A stretch of 64,000 nt of DNA from Stomorhina lunata. Lineage: Eukaryota; Arthropoda; Insecta; Diptera; Rhiniidae. The translations under genes and the position numbers were made by a program. The notes beneath the pieces were generated by a model that saw only the letters and a list, made by a program, of their open reading frames with translations, had not been told where the DNA came from and searched no databases. This document shows positions 1 through 12,095 of this stretch, piece after piece; positions within the stretch are counted from its first letter, which is position 1; every line of letters begins with the position of its first letter. The stretch spans positions 5,821,501-5,885,500 of the forward strand of contig OW121740.1 in NCBI GenBank assembly GCA_933228675.1. The letters are read 5' to 3'.

Positions 1-69
1 AATTTTTTATATTTCTTTGTTCTCTCGAACCATATATTTTGTTGCTGTAAATTGGACTTTGATTTTGTT

Positions 70-247
70 TCGTGTATATTTTGTTTTTGTATTTTCTTTA
101 ACAAAACGGCACCAATAGACTTTGCTAACATCCAAATTAAAACTGAATGCTTTTCATACTCATTTTGACGAGTTTTATTTATGATCGTTACATTTACGAA
201 AGTTATAAAAAGTCTTCGGCTTCTGGTGACATGGGCTGCCTACGCCT
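70..247 (-). repeat. Dispersed repeat copy A (inverted partner of 19432-19602)
   Basis: Read on the minus strand, this stretch aligns with 19432-19602 on the plus strand at roughly three-quarters identity. The shared blocks include AGGCGTAGGCAG, ACCAGAAGCCGAAGAC with TTTTTATAACTTT after it, AAACTCGT, and ATACAAAAACAAAATATAC near the end. It contains no reading frame that I recognise. The two copies lie in opposite orientation about 19 kb apart. The second copy ends exactly where a satellite array begins, so this may be the edge of a larger mobile element. Confidence 0.6.
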
Positions 248-341
248 GGATATAATTACTGGATTAAAATACACTATTATTATACATTATAAACACAATA
301 AAATACGTTTTTGTATATTATAACTGCAATGAATGACTTAT

Positions 342-650
342 ATATAATTTCCACGACAACATTTCAATTGGAACAAGTGGTACTTCTCTCAGACAATGAA
401 CTGTATCCGATTCTATTTTTTTAGACTCATTGAAAGGGACCTACTTTTTAACTCCGGCTCCGAACGGCAAATGTATTAGTTATAGAAGTTTTTCATAGCC
501 TAATACTCAATAACCAGTGGCTAGCTGAGCTATGAGGTGAACCGCCGCTTTTTTGAAAATTTGTTTTTCAAGTGAGTCTGGCCGGGAATTGAACTTGGGA
601 CCTCTGGTATGCTAGGCGGATGACTAACCTGCTATACCACGGCGGTTCAT
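342..650 (-). mobile_element. tRNA-derived SINE with perfect 14-bp target duplication
   Basis: On the minus strand the element starts with a tRNA-like head. An RNA polymerase III A box, TGGTATAGCAGG, lies at 628-639, and a B box, AGTTCAATTCC, lies at 585-595, with normal tRNA spacing. The head resembles tRNA-Asp most, by eye. The whole 309-bp unit is bounded by identical direct repeats AATGAATGACTTAT at 328-341 and 651-664, as expected of LINE-mediated insertion. Inside, TGAACCGCCG (read from 649) and CGGCGGTTCA (ending at 538) form a 10-bp perfect inverted repeat around the tRNA-like part. The body from 342 to 537 has no recognisable homology. This is a SINE, not a working tRNA, because the acceptor stem does not close over a normal cloverleaf. 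Confidence 0.75.
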
Positions 651-664
651 AATGAATGACTTAT

Positions 665-1192
665 TATACATTTAACTCTTTTATAAATTCTACTACATTA
701 TATTTTTTAGAATTGAGATTAGTAATCTAATTATTATATAATAATGCTTTGTAATGCATTATGGTATAGTTTAATAGCATTATACTGTTTTATAATACAT
801 TATAACTGCATAGTAAGCTATAAAAAACAATAATTGCATTATAATGCATTAAATGCATGTATAATCATCTTATAAGAATATATTATAATCGTATTGTAAT
901 ACATTTTAATAGCCATTATATGTCTTACAATATATTTTAACCGCTTTATAATGCATTATAATAAATGTTAACCTTATTTTAAAACATTTTAGTTTAATAC
1001 CTTTGAACCGTGACAAATTAAAAAAATCTGCAGCATACTTTAAGGATTATATATGGCTGATGCATGTATGTGACTATTCCTCTAAGAGCTTGCAATTTAA
1101 TTTGATATTTTTGGCTAAAGTTTTTTTAATATGAGCATCTTTTTTTTTACCCACAAAAACTAATATAATTTTTGAAAAATTACAAAACTTAC
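665..1192. repeat. AT-rich degenerate TATAATGCATTATAA-type repeat, then intron sequence
   Basis: From about 665 to 1000, short degenerate units of the form TATAATGCATTATAA and ATAATAGCATTATA recur. The same kind of sequence occurs at about 4840-5100, on the far side of the first satellite array. From 1000 to 1192 I see only intronic sequence downstream of the methyltransferase splice donor at 1191-1192. No downstream methyltransferase exon is recognisable between 1 and 1192. Confidence 0.45.
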
Positions 1193-2193
1193 CTCGCCTC
1201 CCTTTTCCTTGGCCACGCGACTCAAACGATAACATCGATCCACTCCTATCGTACAGATAGAGGGATTACATTGTGTCAAATAACGACCGCTGCCACAGCC
1301 AACATCACAGACGACTGAACCTGCTTCGAGATTACTAAGAAATTGAGCAACACGCGGTCTTAATGACCCAGTTGGCTCCTCACAATGCTCATAGACATCA
1401 TGGACATAGGCACGCTCTAAAGCGGCCGAACGACCATTGGCATCATTAGAAGATGACGCCGTTATTGTTGCCGTTGTCGCTGATTTCTTAGGTGTCGTTG
1501 TTTTATAAGAAGCCGAAGATGTTAGGGAAGTGTTGGAGCCACCTGCAGTTGAAGCAATTGTTGTACTTGATGTATTTGTATTTGTTATGCAATGAGAAGG
1601 AGGTGACAGAGTTATTGCACTACCATTTGTTAGGGTGTGTGAGTGGGAGGGTATTTGTAATTGTGTCTTCTTGGGTATTGTGCCCGTTACAGAAGTGGGT
1701 GAGTATTGTAGAGAATTTGTTGTAGCAGGTGTTAAAGATGCCGTGGGTGAAATAATAGTGGGAGTTAAATTTGTATGAAGAAATGAGCCATTTGCCGAGC
1801 CCACTACACCATTAACCATAGAGGAAGAGACTGATGTTGCTGTAATACTAACAGCTCCAACTGCTGCACCGCCTCCATTGCCAGTAGTCGTAGTGACTCC
1901 TGAGGGTGTTGTATTGCTAGACAATTGTTTAGTCATTGGATTAATGTAATATTTTGTGGCCGAAGTTGCTGTTGAAGATGATGTTGTTGTTGTTGCTGGT
2001 GCTGCAATAATAGATGACTTTGTAGTAGACGTTGTGGCCTGTGACGTTGTTTTGTTATTGTAAGCAAAAGCGGAATTAGTTGTGGTCGTTGTTGTTGCTG
2101 CTGTAGTTGTAGTTGTTGTTGAGGATAGTTGACAGTTTTTGGCTGGTGCATAGAGTTTTTGTTTATAGTCTGAGTTAAAAAGGAAATGTTCAT
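1193..2193 (-). CDS. fid: TRM9-like tRNA methyltransferase (fid/TRMT9B type), second coding exon in window
   Basis: This exon encodes a long Ser/Thr/Asn-rich, low-complexity stretch of about 255 residues, followed by the start of an S-adenosylmethionine-dependent methyltransferase fold. The diagnostic part is ALERAYVHDVYEHCEE, then RVAQFL, then the SAM-binding motif I VVCDVGCGSGRYL and IGVDRCYRLSRVAKEKGGE. These match the TRM9/ALKBH8/TRMT9B family that acts at wobble uridines of tRNA. The exon is bounded by an acceptor (ttttctttgcag before 2193) and a donor (GAG|gtaagt, exon end 1193). It enters with the last two bases of a codon and leaves in phase 0, giving 333 whole codons. The long Ser/Thr-rich leader fits Drosophila fid (CG42261) better than the short TRM9 orthologue. 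Later methyltransferase motifs are not in the window, so the catalytic domain is incomplete here. Confidence 0.8.
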
Positions 2194-2399
2194 CTGCAAA
2201 GAAAATCAAGAAAACAAAAGTTAAATAATTTATAAGTTATTGTAAGAAATCAAGAGGAAATATTACAATTTGTTTTTCAATTTTAACAGAAGTAATAAAA
2301 GCGGAGGTTTTGAAATAAACATTTTAACTTATTTATGAAACAGTATTTATTTAGCAGAATTTAGATGAGTTTAAACAGTTATAGACTTTTGAGAACAAA

Positions 2400-4790
2400 T
2401 ATTTATCTTTGAAAATTTTAGAATAAAAAATTTTTCTATAGAAATATTTTCGTTAAAAATATTCTTCTATAAAAACATTTTCGATAAAAATATTTTTCGT
2501 TTGTATTTTTCTAGAAAAAATTTTCCGATAAAAATATTTTTCTTTAGAAAAATTTTCTATAAAAAAAATGTTTCTATATACAAATTTTCGATAAAACTAT
2601 TTTTCTGTAGAAAAAATTTCGATAAAATTTTTTTTTCTATAGAAAAATTTTCGATAAAAATATTTTTCTATAAAAAATTTTCGAAAAATTTTTGATAAAA
2701 AAATTTTTAAAGAAAAATTTTTGATTAAAAAATTTTTAAAGAAAAATTTTTGATAAAAAATTTTTAAAGAAAAATTTTTGATAAAAAAATGTTTAAAGAA
2801 AAATTTTTGATAAAAAAATTTTTAAAGAAAAATTTTTGATAAAAAAATTTTTCTCTGTAGAAAAGTTTATTTTTGATAAAAAAAAATCTACAAAACAATT
2901 TTCTATAGAAAAATTTTTGATAAAAGAATTTTCCCTAGAAAAATTTGTATAGGAAAATTTTTTATAAAAAAATTTTCTTTAGAAAAATTTTTGATAAAAA
3001 AATTTTCTATAGAAAAATTTTTGATAAAAAAATTTTCGAAAAAATTTTCGAAAAAATTTTCGAAAAATTTTTGATAAAAAAATTTTTAAAGAAAAATTTT
3101 TGATAAAAAAACTTTTAAAGAAAAATTTTTGATAAAAAAAAATCTATAAAACAATTTTCTATAGAAAAATTTTTAATAAAAGAATTTTCCCTAGAAAAAT
3201 TTTTATAGGAAAACTTTTTATAAAAAAATTTTCTTTAGAAAAATTTTTGATAAAAAAATTTTCTATAGAAAAATTTTTGATAAAAAAATTTTCGATAAAA
3301 TTTTTTTTCTATAGAAAATTCTTCGATAAAAATATTTTTCTGTAAAAAATTTTCGAAAAATCTATGATAAAAAAATTTTTAAAGAAACATTTTTATTAAA
3401 AAAACTTTTAAAGAAAAATTTTTGATTAAAAAAAATCTATAAAACAATTTTCTATAGAAAAATTTTTGATAAAAGAATTTTCCCTAGAAAAATTTTTATA
3501 GGAAAACTTTTTATAAAAAAATTTTCTTTAGAAAAATTTTTGATAAAAAAATTTTCTATAGAAAAATTTTTGATAAAAAAATTTTCTATAGGAAAATTTT
3601 TTATAAAAAAAAATTTTCTTTAGAAAAATTTTTGATAAAAAAATTTTCTATAGAAAAATTTTTGATAAAAAATTTTCTATAGAAAAATTTTCTATAAAAA
3701 AATTTTCTATAGAAAAATTTTTTATAAAAAATTTTTATAAGAAAATTTTTGAAAAACATATTTTTAAGAAAAATTTTAGATAAAAAAATTTGTATAGAAA
3801 AATTTTTGATAAAAAAATTTTTATAGAAAAATTTTAGATAAAAAAAATTTTTATAGAAAAATTTTTGATAAAAATATTTCTCTGTAGAAAAGTTTGTATT
3901 TTTTTTTAGAAAAAAAAATTTCGATATTTGAAACAAATTTTCGATAAAAATATTTTTCTATAGAAAAGTTTTTGATAAAAATACTTGTCTACAGAAAAAT
4001 ATTTTGGTAAAGAAACATTTTCTTTAAAAATATTTTCTATAGAAAAATATTTTATCAAAATATTTTTCTATAGAAACATTTGCAATAAAAATATTTTTCT
4101 GCAGAAAATTTTTCGAAAAAATTTAAAATAACTTTTTTATAGAAAAATTTTTAATAAAAAAAATTTAATAAAAAAATTTTGTATAGAAAAATTTTTAATA
4201 AAACAAATTTTAAAAAAGTTTACAATAGAAAATTTTTTAATAAAAAATTATGTATAGAAAAATTTTAGATAAAAAAATTTTTTATAGAATTTTGTTTTTA
4301 ATTTTTGTTAAAAAAAATTTCTATAGACAAATTTTTGATAGGAACATTTTGCATAAATTAATTTTTGATAAAAAAAGTTTTCTACAGAAAATTTGTTAAT
4401 AATAAATTATGTATAGAAAAGTTCTTGATGAAAAATTTTTTATAGAAAAATTTTTAATAAAAAAATTTCAGTAGAAAATTTTTGATAAAAAATTTTCTAT
4501 AGAAAAAATTTCGATAAAAAAATTTTCTATAGAGAAATTTTTGATAAAAAATTTCTGAAGAAAAATTTTTGATAAAAAGATTGTTTATAGAAAAATTTTT
4601 GATAATAACAATTTTCTATAGAAAAATTTTTGATAAAAGATTTTGGATAAAAAAATTTTCTATAGAAAAATTTTTAACAAAAAAAATTTTCTATAGAAAA
4701 ATTATTGATAAAAAATTTTCTTTAGAAAAATTTTTAATAAAACATTATATATGGAAAAATTTTTGATAAAAAACATTTTCTATATCAGAA
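2400..4790 (+). repeat. Satellite array 1 (about 30-bp unit, TTTTTGATAAAAAA variant)
   Basis: Tandem degenerate units of about 30 bp are built from AAAAATTTTTGATAAAAAAA followed by TTTTCTATAG. Several sub-blocks have lost the CTATAG part and read TTTTTAAAGAAAAATTTT instead, for example at 2700-2840. Blocks around 2890-3010, 3130-3260 and 3430-3560 repeat the same order of variant units, including TTTTCCCTAGAAAAATTT, which shows block duplication inside the array. Long open frames here, on either strand, come from a 30-bp period that is a multiple of three. Confidence 0.9.
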
Positions 4791-6899
4791 CTATACATTG
4801 AAAAAAGTACCACTTTTTTTGCCCCAAAATTTTTTGCTCTGTTCTTTGCATATAATACATTAAAATGTAGTATGATCCATTTAAGTTGCATTACACTGTG
4901 TACAATATATTGCAAGCTTATTATAATGCTGTATACTTTATCATAATCGCATTATACTGCTTAAATATAATTATGATTCTTAATTATAAATTTAAATAAC
5001 GCTTTAAAAAATATTATAATCGAATTATAATTATATTATAACGCAGTGCAATGCATTATTACGGCATTATAATTAGTTAAATATCATTTAAATACTTTAA
5101 CTTTAATTAACATTTTAGAGATCTATTTATAATAATTCTAGGAAAGCCCCCTAATGGCGTGTCTTTTAAACTGTCAAACTGACAAATATTCTAATGCGTG
5201 CTTGTATGCGGTTCTGTAAAAAATATTTTCAGATATAAAATGAAAATAAACCTGCGTCAGTTCTATATTTATAAACAAAAACAATCATTTGTTATACAAA
5301 CATTTAAAGTACATACATATTTAGAAATCTACAAATAGACATGTACGTGCTTTAGACCGGTCCTAGTGTCAAAGATATAATATACTTTATGGGTAACACT
5401 CTAAAAATGAAGTTTGAAAATAAAGTTTAAATGATCTTTAGTTATAATTTTAATAATTTTTCTTAAAAAATTATGACAAATTTTGTCTTTAAAAAAATAT
5501 TTTATGTGGAGAAAAAACTCCAATAAATATGAGATACAGCTCCAGTGTGAAAAGATTTGAAAAAATATTTTAAAATCAAAAAATTTGATATCAATATTGT
5601 TAATATTAATGACAAAATTGTCCTCATATACAAACATTGTTAAAAAATAAGGTAAAATTGCTAAAAAAAAAGGTAAAATGGTCAAAAAATTTAAAATTGA
5701 TTAAACTTCATTTTCAGAGGATGACACAAATGGCAATTTTCATTTATATACGAATTTACACGCTCAAATGTAAAAACGTTTATGTTGTTATTTTATTTAG
5801 ATAATAGCAAAAAAGAGGAGGACAGACAACAACAAATTACATTGATATACAAAAAAAAGTTTTTGTTAAATTTTTGTTGTTGTTTTTTTTTTTATTCTAA
5901 CTAAACAAACTTCGAACTATGTTGTTGTACCTACTAACTAACGGTTTATGGTACCATTGCGTACATTACGTTATTTCTCAGAGTACAGGTTTTCGTATGA
6001 GCATAAGTTTGTTGTTGTCCTATCTCTTTTTGATAGCATTTGTTTGTCTAAATTGTGTTGCCAACATTTTGGGGTTTTCATTTATGTATATGAATTTTCT
6101 ATGTATTAGTGTTTTGTGATTTTCAACGAAAATAATTTTAAGTAAAAATAAAAGCTCTTTTTGTATTTTTTTTGATACAAATACACATATATTTATTTAC
6201 TTGTAGTTTTTTTCTTGCTCCAATCTAAATGTATACACACATTTTTAAAGGCATAAAAACAATTTGTTGAACAATTTGTAGTTGTTGGTTTTTTTTATTA
6301 TTCTCTTTTCTTTCATACTTATTTTTTGGAAACATTTTTTTTTTCACATTTTGGTTGTCGAGGTTTTCTGTTTTCCCGAGCTTTGAATCTTTGACATGTG
6401 ACTTTTTGTTTGTTGGTAACCAACAACAGCATGTGCAAGACAAAGTGTCCAAAATTCTGGAGTATTTCACTAAAAGTAACTTAGAATGTTTTTGATGCTT
6501 AGGGTTTTATTTTGATGGTTATATAGAAAAACATAACTCATTTTTCTTGTAATTTTTCTTCCTTTGGGAAAGTGTGTGAAAAATGTGTGTAACTATTTTA
6601 ATAATGATTAATTTTTATCCAAATAAAATAATAAATTATGTTTTCTTTCAATGTGTGAAAGGAAATTATTGTCTTTAATATGAAAAGAATGAAAGTGTGA
6701 ATGGAACTATTAAATTTAGGCATAATTTATATAAATTATGTTTTTGACTTTCTAGGGATAATTTCTAATCATAGTCTACAAAAGCATTAGAGTGATTTAA
6801 GTACAAACTAGAGTGCCTGAGTCAATCTAGTAGATTAAAAATACTAGACAAATTCTAGCAAATATTGGAGTCACTTTAGCTAAGTGAAAACGGGATTTA
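4791..6899. other. Intronic AT-rich DNA, no gene seen
   Basis: The first part (4784-4815) carries a short flank, CAGAACTATACATTGAAAAA, that is also found beside two other arrays. Positions 4840-5100 hold degenerate TATAATGCATTATAA-like units. From 5100 to 6900 I see homopolymer tracts and ordinary AT-rich sequence. Open frames at 5401-5685 (minus), 5919-6119 (plus) and 6225-6470 (minus) have no recognisable protein features and look like chance. Confidence 0.4.
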
Positions 6900-8620
6900 G
6901 TCACAATAAGTTATCGATAACTTTGCTATAGAAGAAAAGCTATTCTATAGAAAAAACAACTAATTGAAAAGGTTTGGATAACTTGTTTTTCGATAACTTG
7001 TCTTTTGGATCACTTATCTTTTTTTATTAGAAATGTTATCGACATCTTGTCTTTTGTATAGAGAAGTCATCGATAACTTGACTTTTGTTTGGAAAAGTTA
7101 TCGATAACGTGTCTTTTTATACTTATGTTATCGACAACTTGGCCTTTTAGTAGAAGAGTTAACGATAACTTAACTATAGAAAAGATAAGTTATTGATAAC
7201 TTAACTATAGAAAAGACATGTTATCGATAACTTTTCTATTCAAAAGACAAGTTATCGACATATTTTCTATACAAAAGACAAGTTATCGATAACTTTTCTA
7301 TTGAAAAGACAAGTTATCGATAACCTTTCTATGGCAAAGACAAGTCATCGATAAATTTTCTATAAAAAAGGAAAGTTACCAATAACTTTTTTTTAGAAGA
7401 GACAAGTTATCGAAAACTTTCTATAGAAAAGGCAAGTTATCGATAACTTTTCTATAGAAACGATAAGTTATCGATAACTTTTCTACAGAAAAGACAGCTT
7501 GTCGAATACTTGTCTATAGAAAAGACAAGTTATCGATTATCGATTACTTTTCTATAGAAAAGACAAGTTATCGAAAACTTGTCTATAGAAAAGACAAGTT
7601 ATCGATTATCGATTGCTTGTCTATAGAAAAGACAAGTTATCGGTAACTTGTGTATAGAAAAGACAAGTTATCGATAGCTTGTCTATAGAAAAGACAACTT
7701 ATCGATAACTTTTCTATAGAAAAAAAAAGTTATCGATAACTTTTCTATAGAAAAGACAGCTTATCGATACTTGTCTATAAAAAATACAAGTTATCGATAA
7801 CATGTCTATAGAAAAGACAAGTTATCGATAACTTGTCTATAGAAAAGACAAGTTATCGATAACTTGTTTACAGAAAAGACAAGTTATCGATATCTTGTCT
7901 ATAGAAAAGACAAGTTATCGATAACTTTTCAATAGAAAAAACAAGTTAGCGATAACTTTTCTACAGAAAAGTTAAGTTATCTATAGAAAAGTTATCTATA
8001 ACTTTTCTATAGAAAAGTTAAGTTATCGAAAACTTTTCTATAGAAAAGTATACTTGTTGATAACTTTTCTATAAAAAAGTCAAGTTATCTATAACTTTTC
8101 TATAGAAAAGTTAAGTTATCGAAAACTTTTCTATAGAAAAGTATACTTGTTGATAACTTTTCTATAGAAAAGTTAAGTTATCGAAAACTTTTCTATAGAA
8201 AAGTTAAGTTATCTATAACTTTTCTATAGAAAAGTTAAGTTATCGAAAACTTTTCTATAGAAAAGTTAACTTGTCGATAAATTTTCTATAGAAAAGTTAA
8301 GTTATCGAAAACTTTTGTATAAAAAAGTTAAGTTATCGATAACTTTTCTATAGAAACGTTAAGTTATCGATAACTTTTCTATAGAAAAGTAAAGTTATCG
8401 ATAACTTTTCTATAGAAAAGTAAAGTTATCGATAACTTTTCTATAGAAAAGTAAAGTTATCGATAACTTTTCTATAGAAAAGTTCAGTTATCGATAACTT
8501 TTCTATAGAAAAGTTAAGTTATCGATAACATTTCTATAGATATCTTTTGCAAAGAAAAGTCTGGCTATGTTTTTTATAAAGAAAGGTCAAATTATCGATA
8601 AAATTTCTAGAGTTAAGTTA
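6900..8620 (+). repeat. Satellite array 2 (31-bp TTATCGATAA palindrome unit)
   Basis: About 54 units of 31 bp are made of AAGTTATCGATAACTT (16-bp perfect palindrome), TTCTATAGAA (10-bp perfect palindrome) and a 5-bp spacer of AAGAC, AAGTT or AAGTC type. The first roughly 250 bp (about 6925-7165) are in the opposite orientation (spacer on the other side of the palindrome). The orientation changes near 7165-7200, giving a head-to-head junction. Variant units lacking CGATAA (TTATCTATAACTTTTC) cluster around 7975-8230. Confidence 0.92.
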
Positions 8621-10449
8621 TTACACTAATCGTCATTCAATATCTCATAAAACGCGAAGAAGTAGATGATAACCTTCAATCATTCAAATAACTCCTACAA
8701 GTAAATTATCCTTCATATTTAATAATTCAAAAGTCCTACGCAACAATCCTTCATGTTAAGTTCAAGTGCTTGTGTATGTAGAAATAGACTTTTATGTAAG
8801 TAGGCGTGTGTATGTGTGTATTTAAACTAAATACCAATATCAAGGATTTTTTAAATACAGCAAACAGCCTCAGTTTACAAATAAACTTCTAAGAATATTT
8901 CAAATACCTCTGAGACTACTTAATAATTCTATTTAAAATGAATGGCTGACGGACTGACTGTGTGAGTAGTGTGTATGTCTATGTAATTCTAAACGATTGT
9001 AACATTGTATGTAAATGTCGTGTTGTAAAGTTAAATTATTCGTGTGGTGTCATTCAAAATAATAAAAACGTCACGACTGTGACAGAATTGTAAAAGAAAT
9101 TTTTAATAAAATTATTACTAACTATTAAATACTCTATGGCCAATACAATACCTACAACAACAACAAATAAGTTACAGTGACCAAAATAATTAATGTAATT
9201 ACCTAGAACACGCCAAACAATAACGGCAACAACTGCTACAACTGAAGTTGCAGCTTAAGAATTTTAAAAATCAATTTTAAGAATAATTTAATTTTTGAAA
9301 GGGTTTTCAATAGAAATATCAAGTTATCGAAAATTTTTTTTATGGAAAAGTCAAGTTATCGATAACTTTTCTATACAAAAGTAAAGTTATTGATAAAAAA
9401 GACAAGATTTTAATAATTTTTTAAAGCAAAATTTTTGTTACTGGCCTTTCTTCTATAGAAAATTGACGCTATAACAATACTCATATTTCCACATTTACAA
9501 ATTACAGTTAACAAACACATACATACATACCAAAAAGGGGTAACGACTACAGCAGCAGACGACTAATAATATCAATCAAAAATTGCATTCACACATAAAT
9601 TAAAATGGCACGCGAAACTAATCATTTTCTGTGTAAAACACTCTCCCTCATTCCCATTCATTAATATTCTAGTATTTCGGAATCAACTTCATTTAAACGT
9701 AATTGTAGTTAAATGGTAATTTTACAATTTTCTAGCAGTTTTTGTTGTGTGACTATATTTGTTCGTCCAAATCTCCATCCATCCCCTTTTGTAATTTTGT
9801 TAAATTTCACAGAAAAAGTGAAAACTTTGTTGATATGCGTTGTATGACGTTGTGCGTGACACTAGATCATAAATTATCCATATTGTTGTTGTTGTTGAAA
9901 CTTTTTGTTGAAGTTGTTGGTAATTTTGTTGCTGCTTTCGAAAACGTCAACAAAAAGTTTTTGATGAAGTCAAAAAATCATTTAGGAAAAAATAATAATA
10001 AATAAATATGAAAAAATATAAAACCCATTAAAAATGAACATTGCCTTATACACACACATATACGAACTTGCTTAGTCACTCATGGAAACACTCACACACT
10101 GACGCCAAAGAGTCAAATATGACGACACTTTTTTATTTTTGTACAAATGATGATGATGATGGCGATAATGATAATGAGTATCTTGCAGTGAAATCAGACA
10201 ATGCGCGAACAATTGTGGGAATGACATTTTGACAGTTTTTAATTGGAGCGTAAGTACTTTGAAGCGTCAAAAGCTCAGAGGAAGAGTTGAGTGAGCTTCA
10301 TTCAAAATGAAATTTAATTATTTTAAATTGTTATAATTAATTTAATTGGAAACGGTGAGAATAATGTTAAACACATACGTTTCTTAATCTGAATAATTGG
10401 TTTGGACAAAGTAAGGCGAATCTTTTCTGTAACTAATATTGAAAATATT
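8621..10449. other. Intronic single-copy DNA with a short satellite fragment
   Basis: No gene is recognisable. A short degraded piece of the 31-bp satellite lies at about 9300-9440 (AAGTTATCGATAACTTTTC at 9354-9372). A GATGATGATG microsatellite lies near 10148. Open frames at 9742-10005 and 10041-10232 are low-complexity and have no domain features. Confidence 0.4.
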
Positions 10450-12095
10450 AAATATTTATATTTAAAAAAGACAAGTTATTTATAACTATTATAGAAAAAT
10501 TCAAGGTCGAAAACTTTTTTGAGGAAAAGTTAAGTTGTCGATAACTTTTCTGTAGAAGAATAAAGTTATCGATAACTTTTCTATAGATAAATTGTGTTGT
10601 CTATTACTTTTCTGTAAAAATGTTTAGTTATCGATAACTTTTTTATAGAAAAGTATAGTTATCGATATCTTTTTTATAGAAGAGATAAGTTATCGATAAC
10701 TTTTCTGTTGAAAACTTAAGTTATCGATAACTTTTCTGTGGAAAACTTAAGTTATCGATAACTTTTCTATGGAAAAGTTAAATTATCGATAACTTTTCTA
10801 TAGAAAAGTTAAGTTATCAATAACTTTTCTATAGAAAAGTTAAGTTATTTATAACTTTTCTATAGAAAAGTCTAGTTATCGATAACTTTTCTATAGAAAA
10901 GTCTAGTTATCGATAACTTTTCTATAGAAAAGTTAAGTTATCCATAACTTATCTATAGAAAAGTTTAGTTATCGATAACCTTTCTATAGAAATGTTAAGT
11001 TATCGATAACTTTTCCATAGGAAAGTTAAGTTTTCGTTAACTTTTCTATAAAAGAGTAAAGTTATCGATAACTATTCTATAAAAGAGTCAAGTTGTCGAT
11101 AACATTTGTATAGAAAAGTCTAGTTATCCATAACTTTTCTATAGAAAAGTTAAGGTATCGATAACTTATCTATAGAAAAGTTAAGTTATCGATAACTTTA
11201 CTCTTGAATAGTTAAGCTATTAATAACTTTTCTAGAAATAAGTTAAGTTAGAGATAACTTTTCTATAGAAAACTCAGGTTATCGATAATTTTTTTTATAG
11301 AAAAGTCAAGTTATCGATAACTTTTCTATAGAAAAGTGAAGTTATCGATAACTTTTCTATAGAAAAGTGAAGTTATCGATAACTTTTCTATAGAAAAGTG
11401 AAGTTATCGATAACTTTTCCATAGAAAAGTGAAGTTATCGATAACTTTTCTATAGAAAAGTCAAGTTATCGATAACTTGTCTATAGAAAAGTCAAATTAT
11501 CGATAACTTTTCTATAGAAATGTCAAGTTATCGATAGCTTTTCTATAGAAAAGTCTAGTTATCGATAACATATCTATAGAAAAGTCAAGTTATCGATAAC
11601 TTTTTTTTATAGAAAAGTCAAGTTATCGATAACTTTTCTATAGAAATGTCAAGTTTTCGATAACTAGTTATCGATAACTTTTGTATAGAAAAGTCATGTT
11701 ATCGATAACTTTTCTTTAGAAAAGTCAAGTTATGGATAACTTTACTGCAGAAAAGTCAAGTTATCGATAACTTTTCTACAGAAAATTCAAGTTATCGATA
11801 ACTTTTCTATAGAAAAGTCAAGTTATCGATAACTTTTCTACAGAAAATTCAAGTTATCAATAACTTTTCCATAGAAAAGTCAAGTTATCGATAACTTTTC
11901 TATAGAAAAGTCAAGTTATCGATAACTTTTCTATAGAAAAGTCAAGTTATCGATAACTTTTCCATAGAAAAGTCAAGTTATCGATAACTTTTTTATAGAA
12001 AAGTCAAGTTATCGATAACTTTTCTTTACAAAAATCTAGTTATCGATAAGTGTTCTTTAGAAAAGTCCAGTTATCGATAACTTTCTTTGAAAGTT
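10450..12095 (+). repeat. Satellite array 3 (31-bp TTATCGATAA unit, forward orientation)
   Basis: About 53 tandem 31-bp units have the order AAGTTATCGATAACTT, TTCTATAGAA, AAGTC (or AAGTT, AAGTG). The most homogeneous part is about 11300-11480 and 11880-12010. Almost every unit keeps the intact 8-mer TATCGATA. The array is in the opposite orientation to the one at 13361-15390, from which it is separated by about 1.3 kb. Confidence 0.92.

Noticed and set aside
538..649. Functional tRNA gene on the minus strand
   Set aside because: A and B boxes are good, but no 7-bp acceptor stem closes over a 72-76 base cloverleaf, and the target duplication shows it is the head of a SINE.
1492..1725. Plus-strand 77-codon frame
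   Set aside because: It is the antisense shadow of the Ser/Thr-rich methyltransferase exon.
5919..6119. 66-codon plus-strand frame with hydrophobic residues
   Set aside because: T-rich intronic DNA readily gives Phe/Leu-rich frames; no supporting feature.
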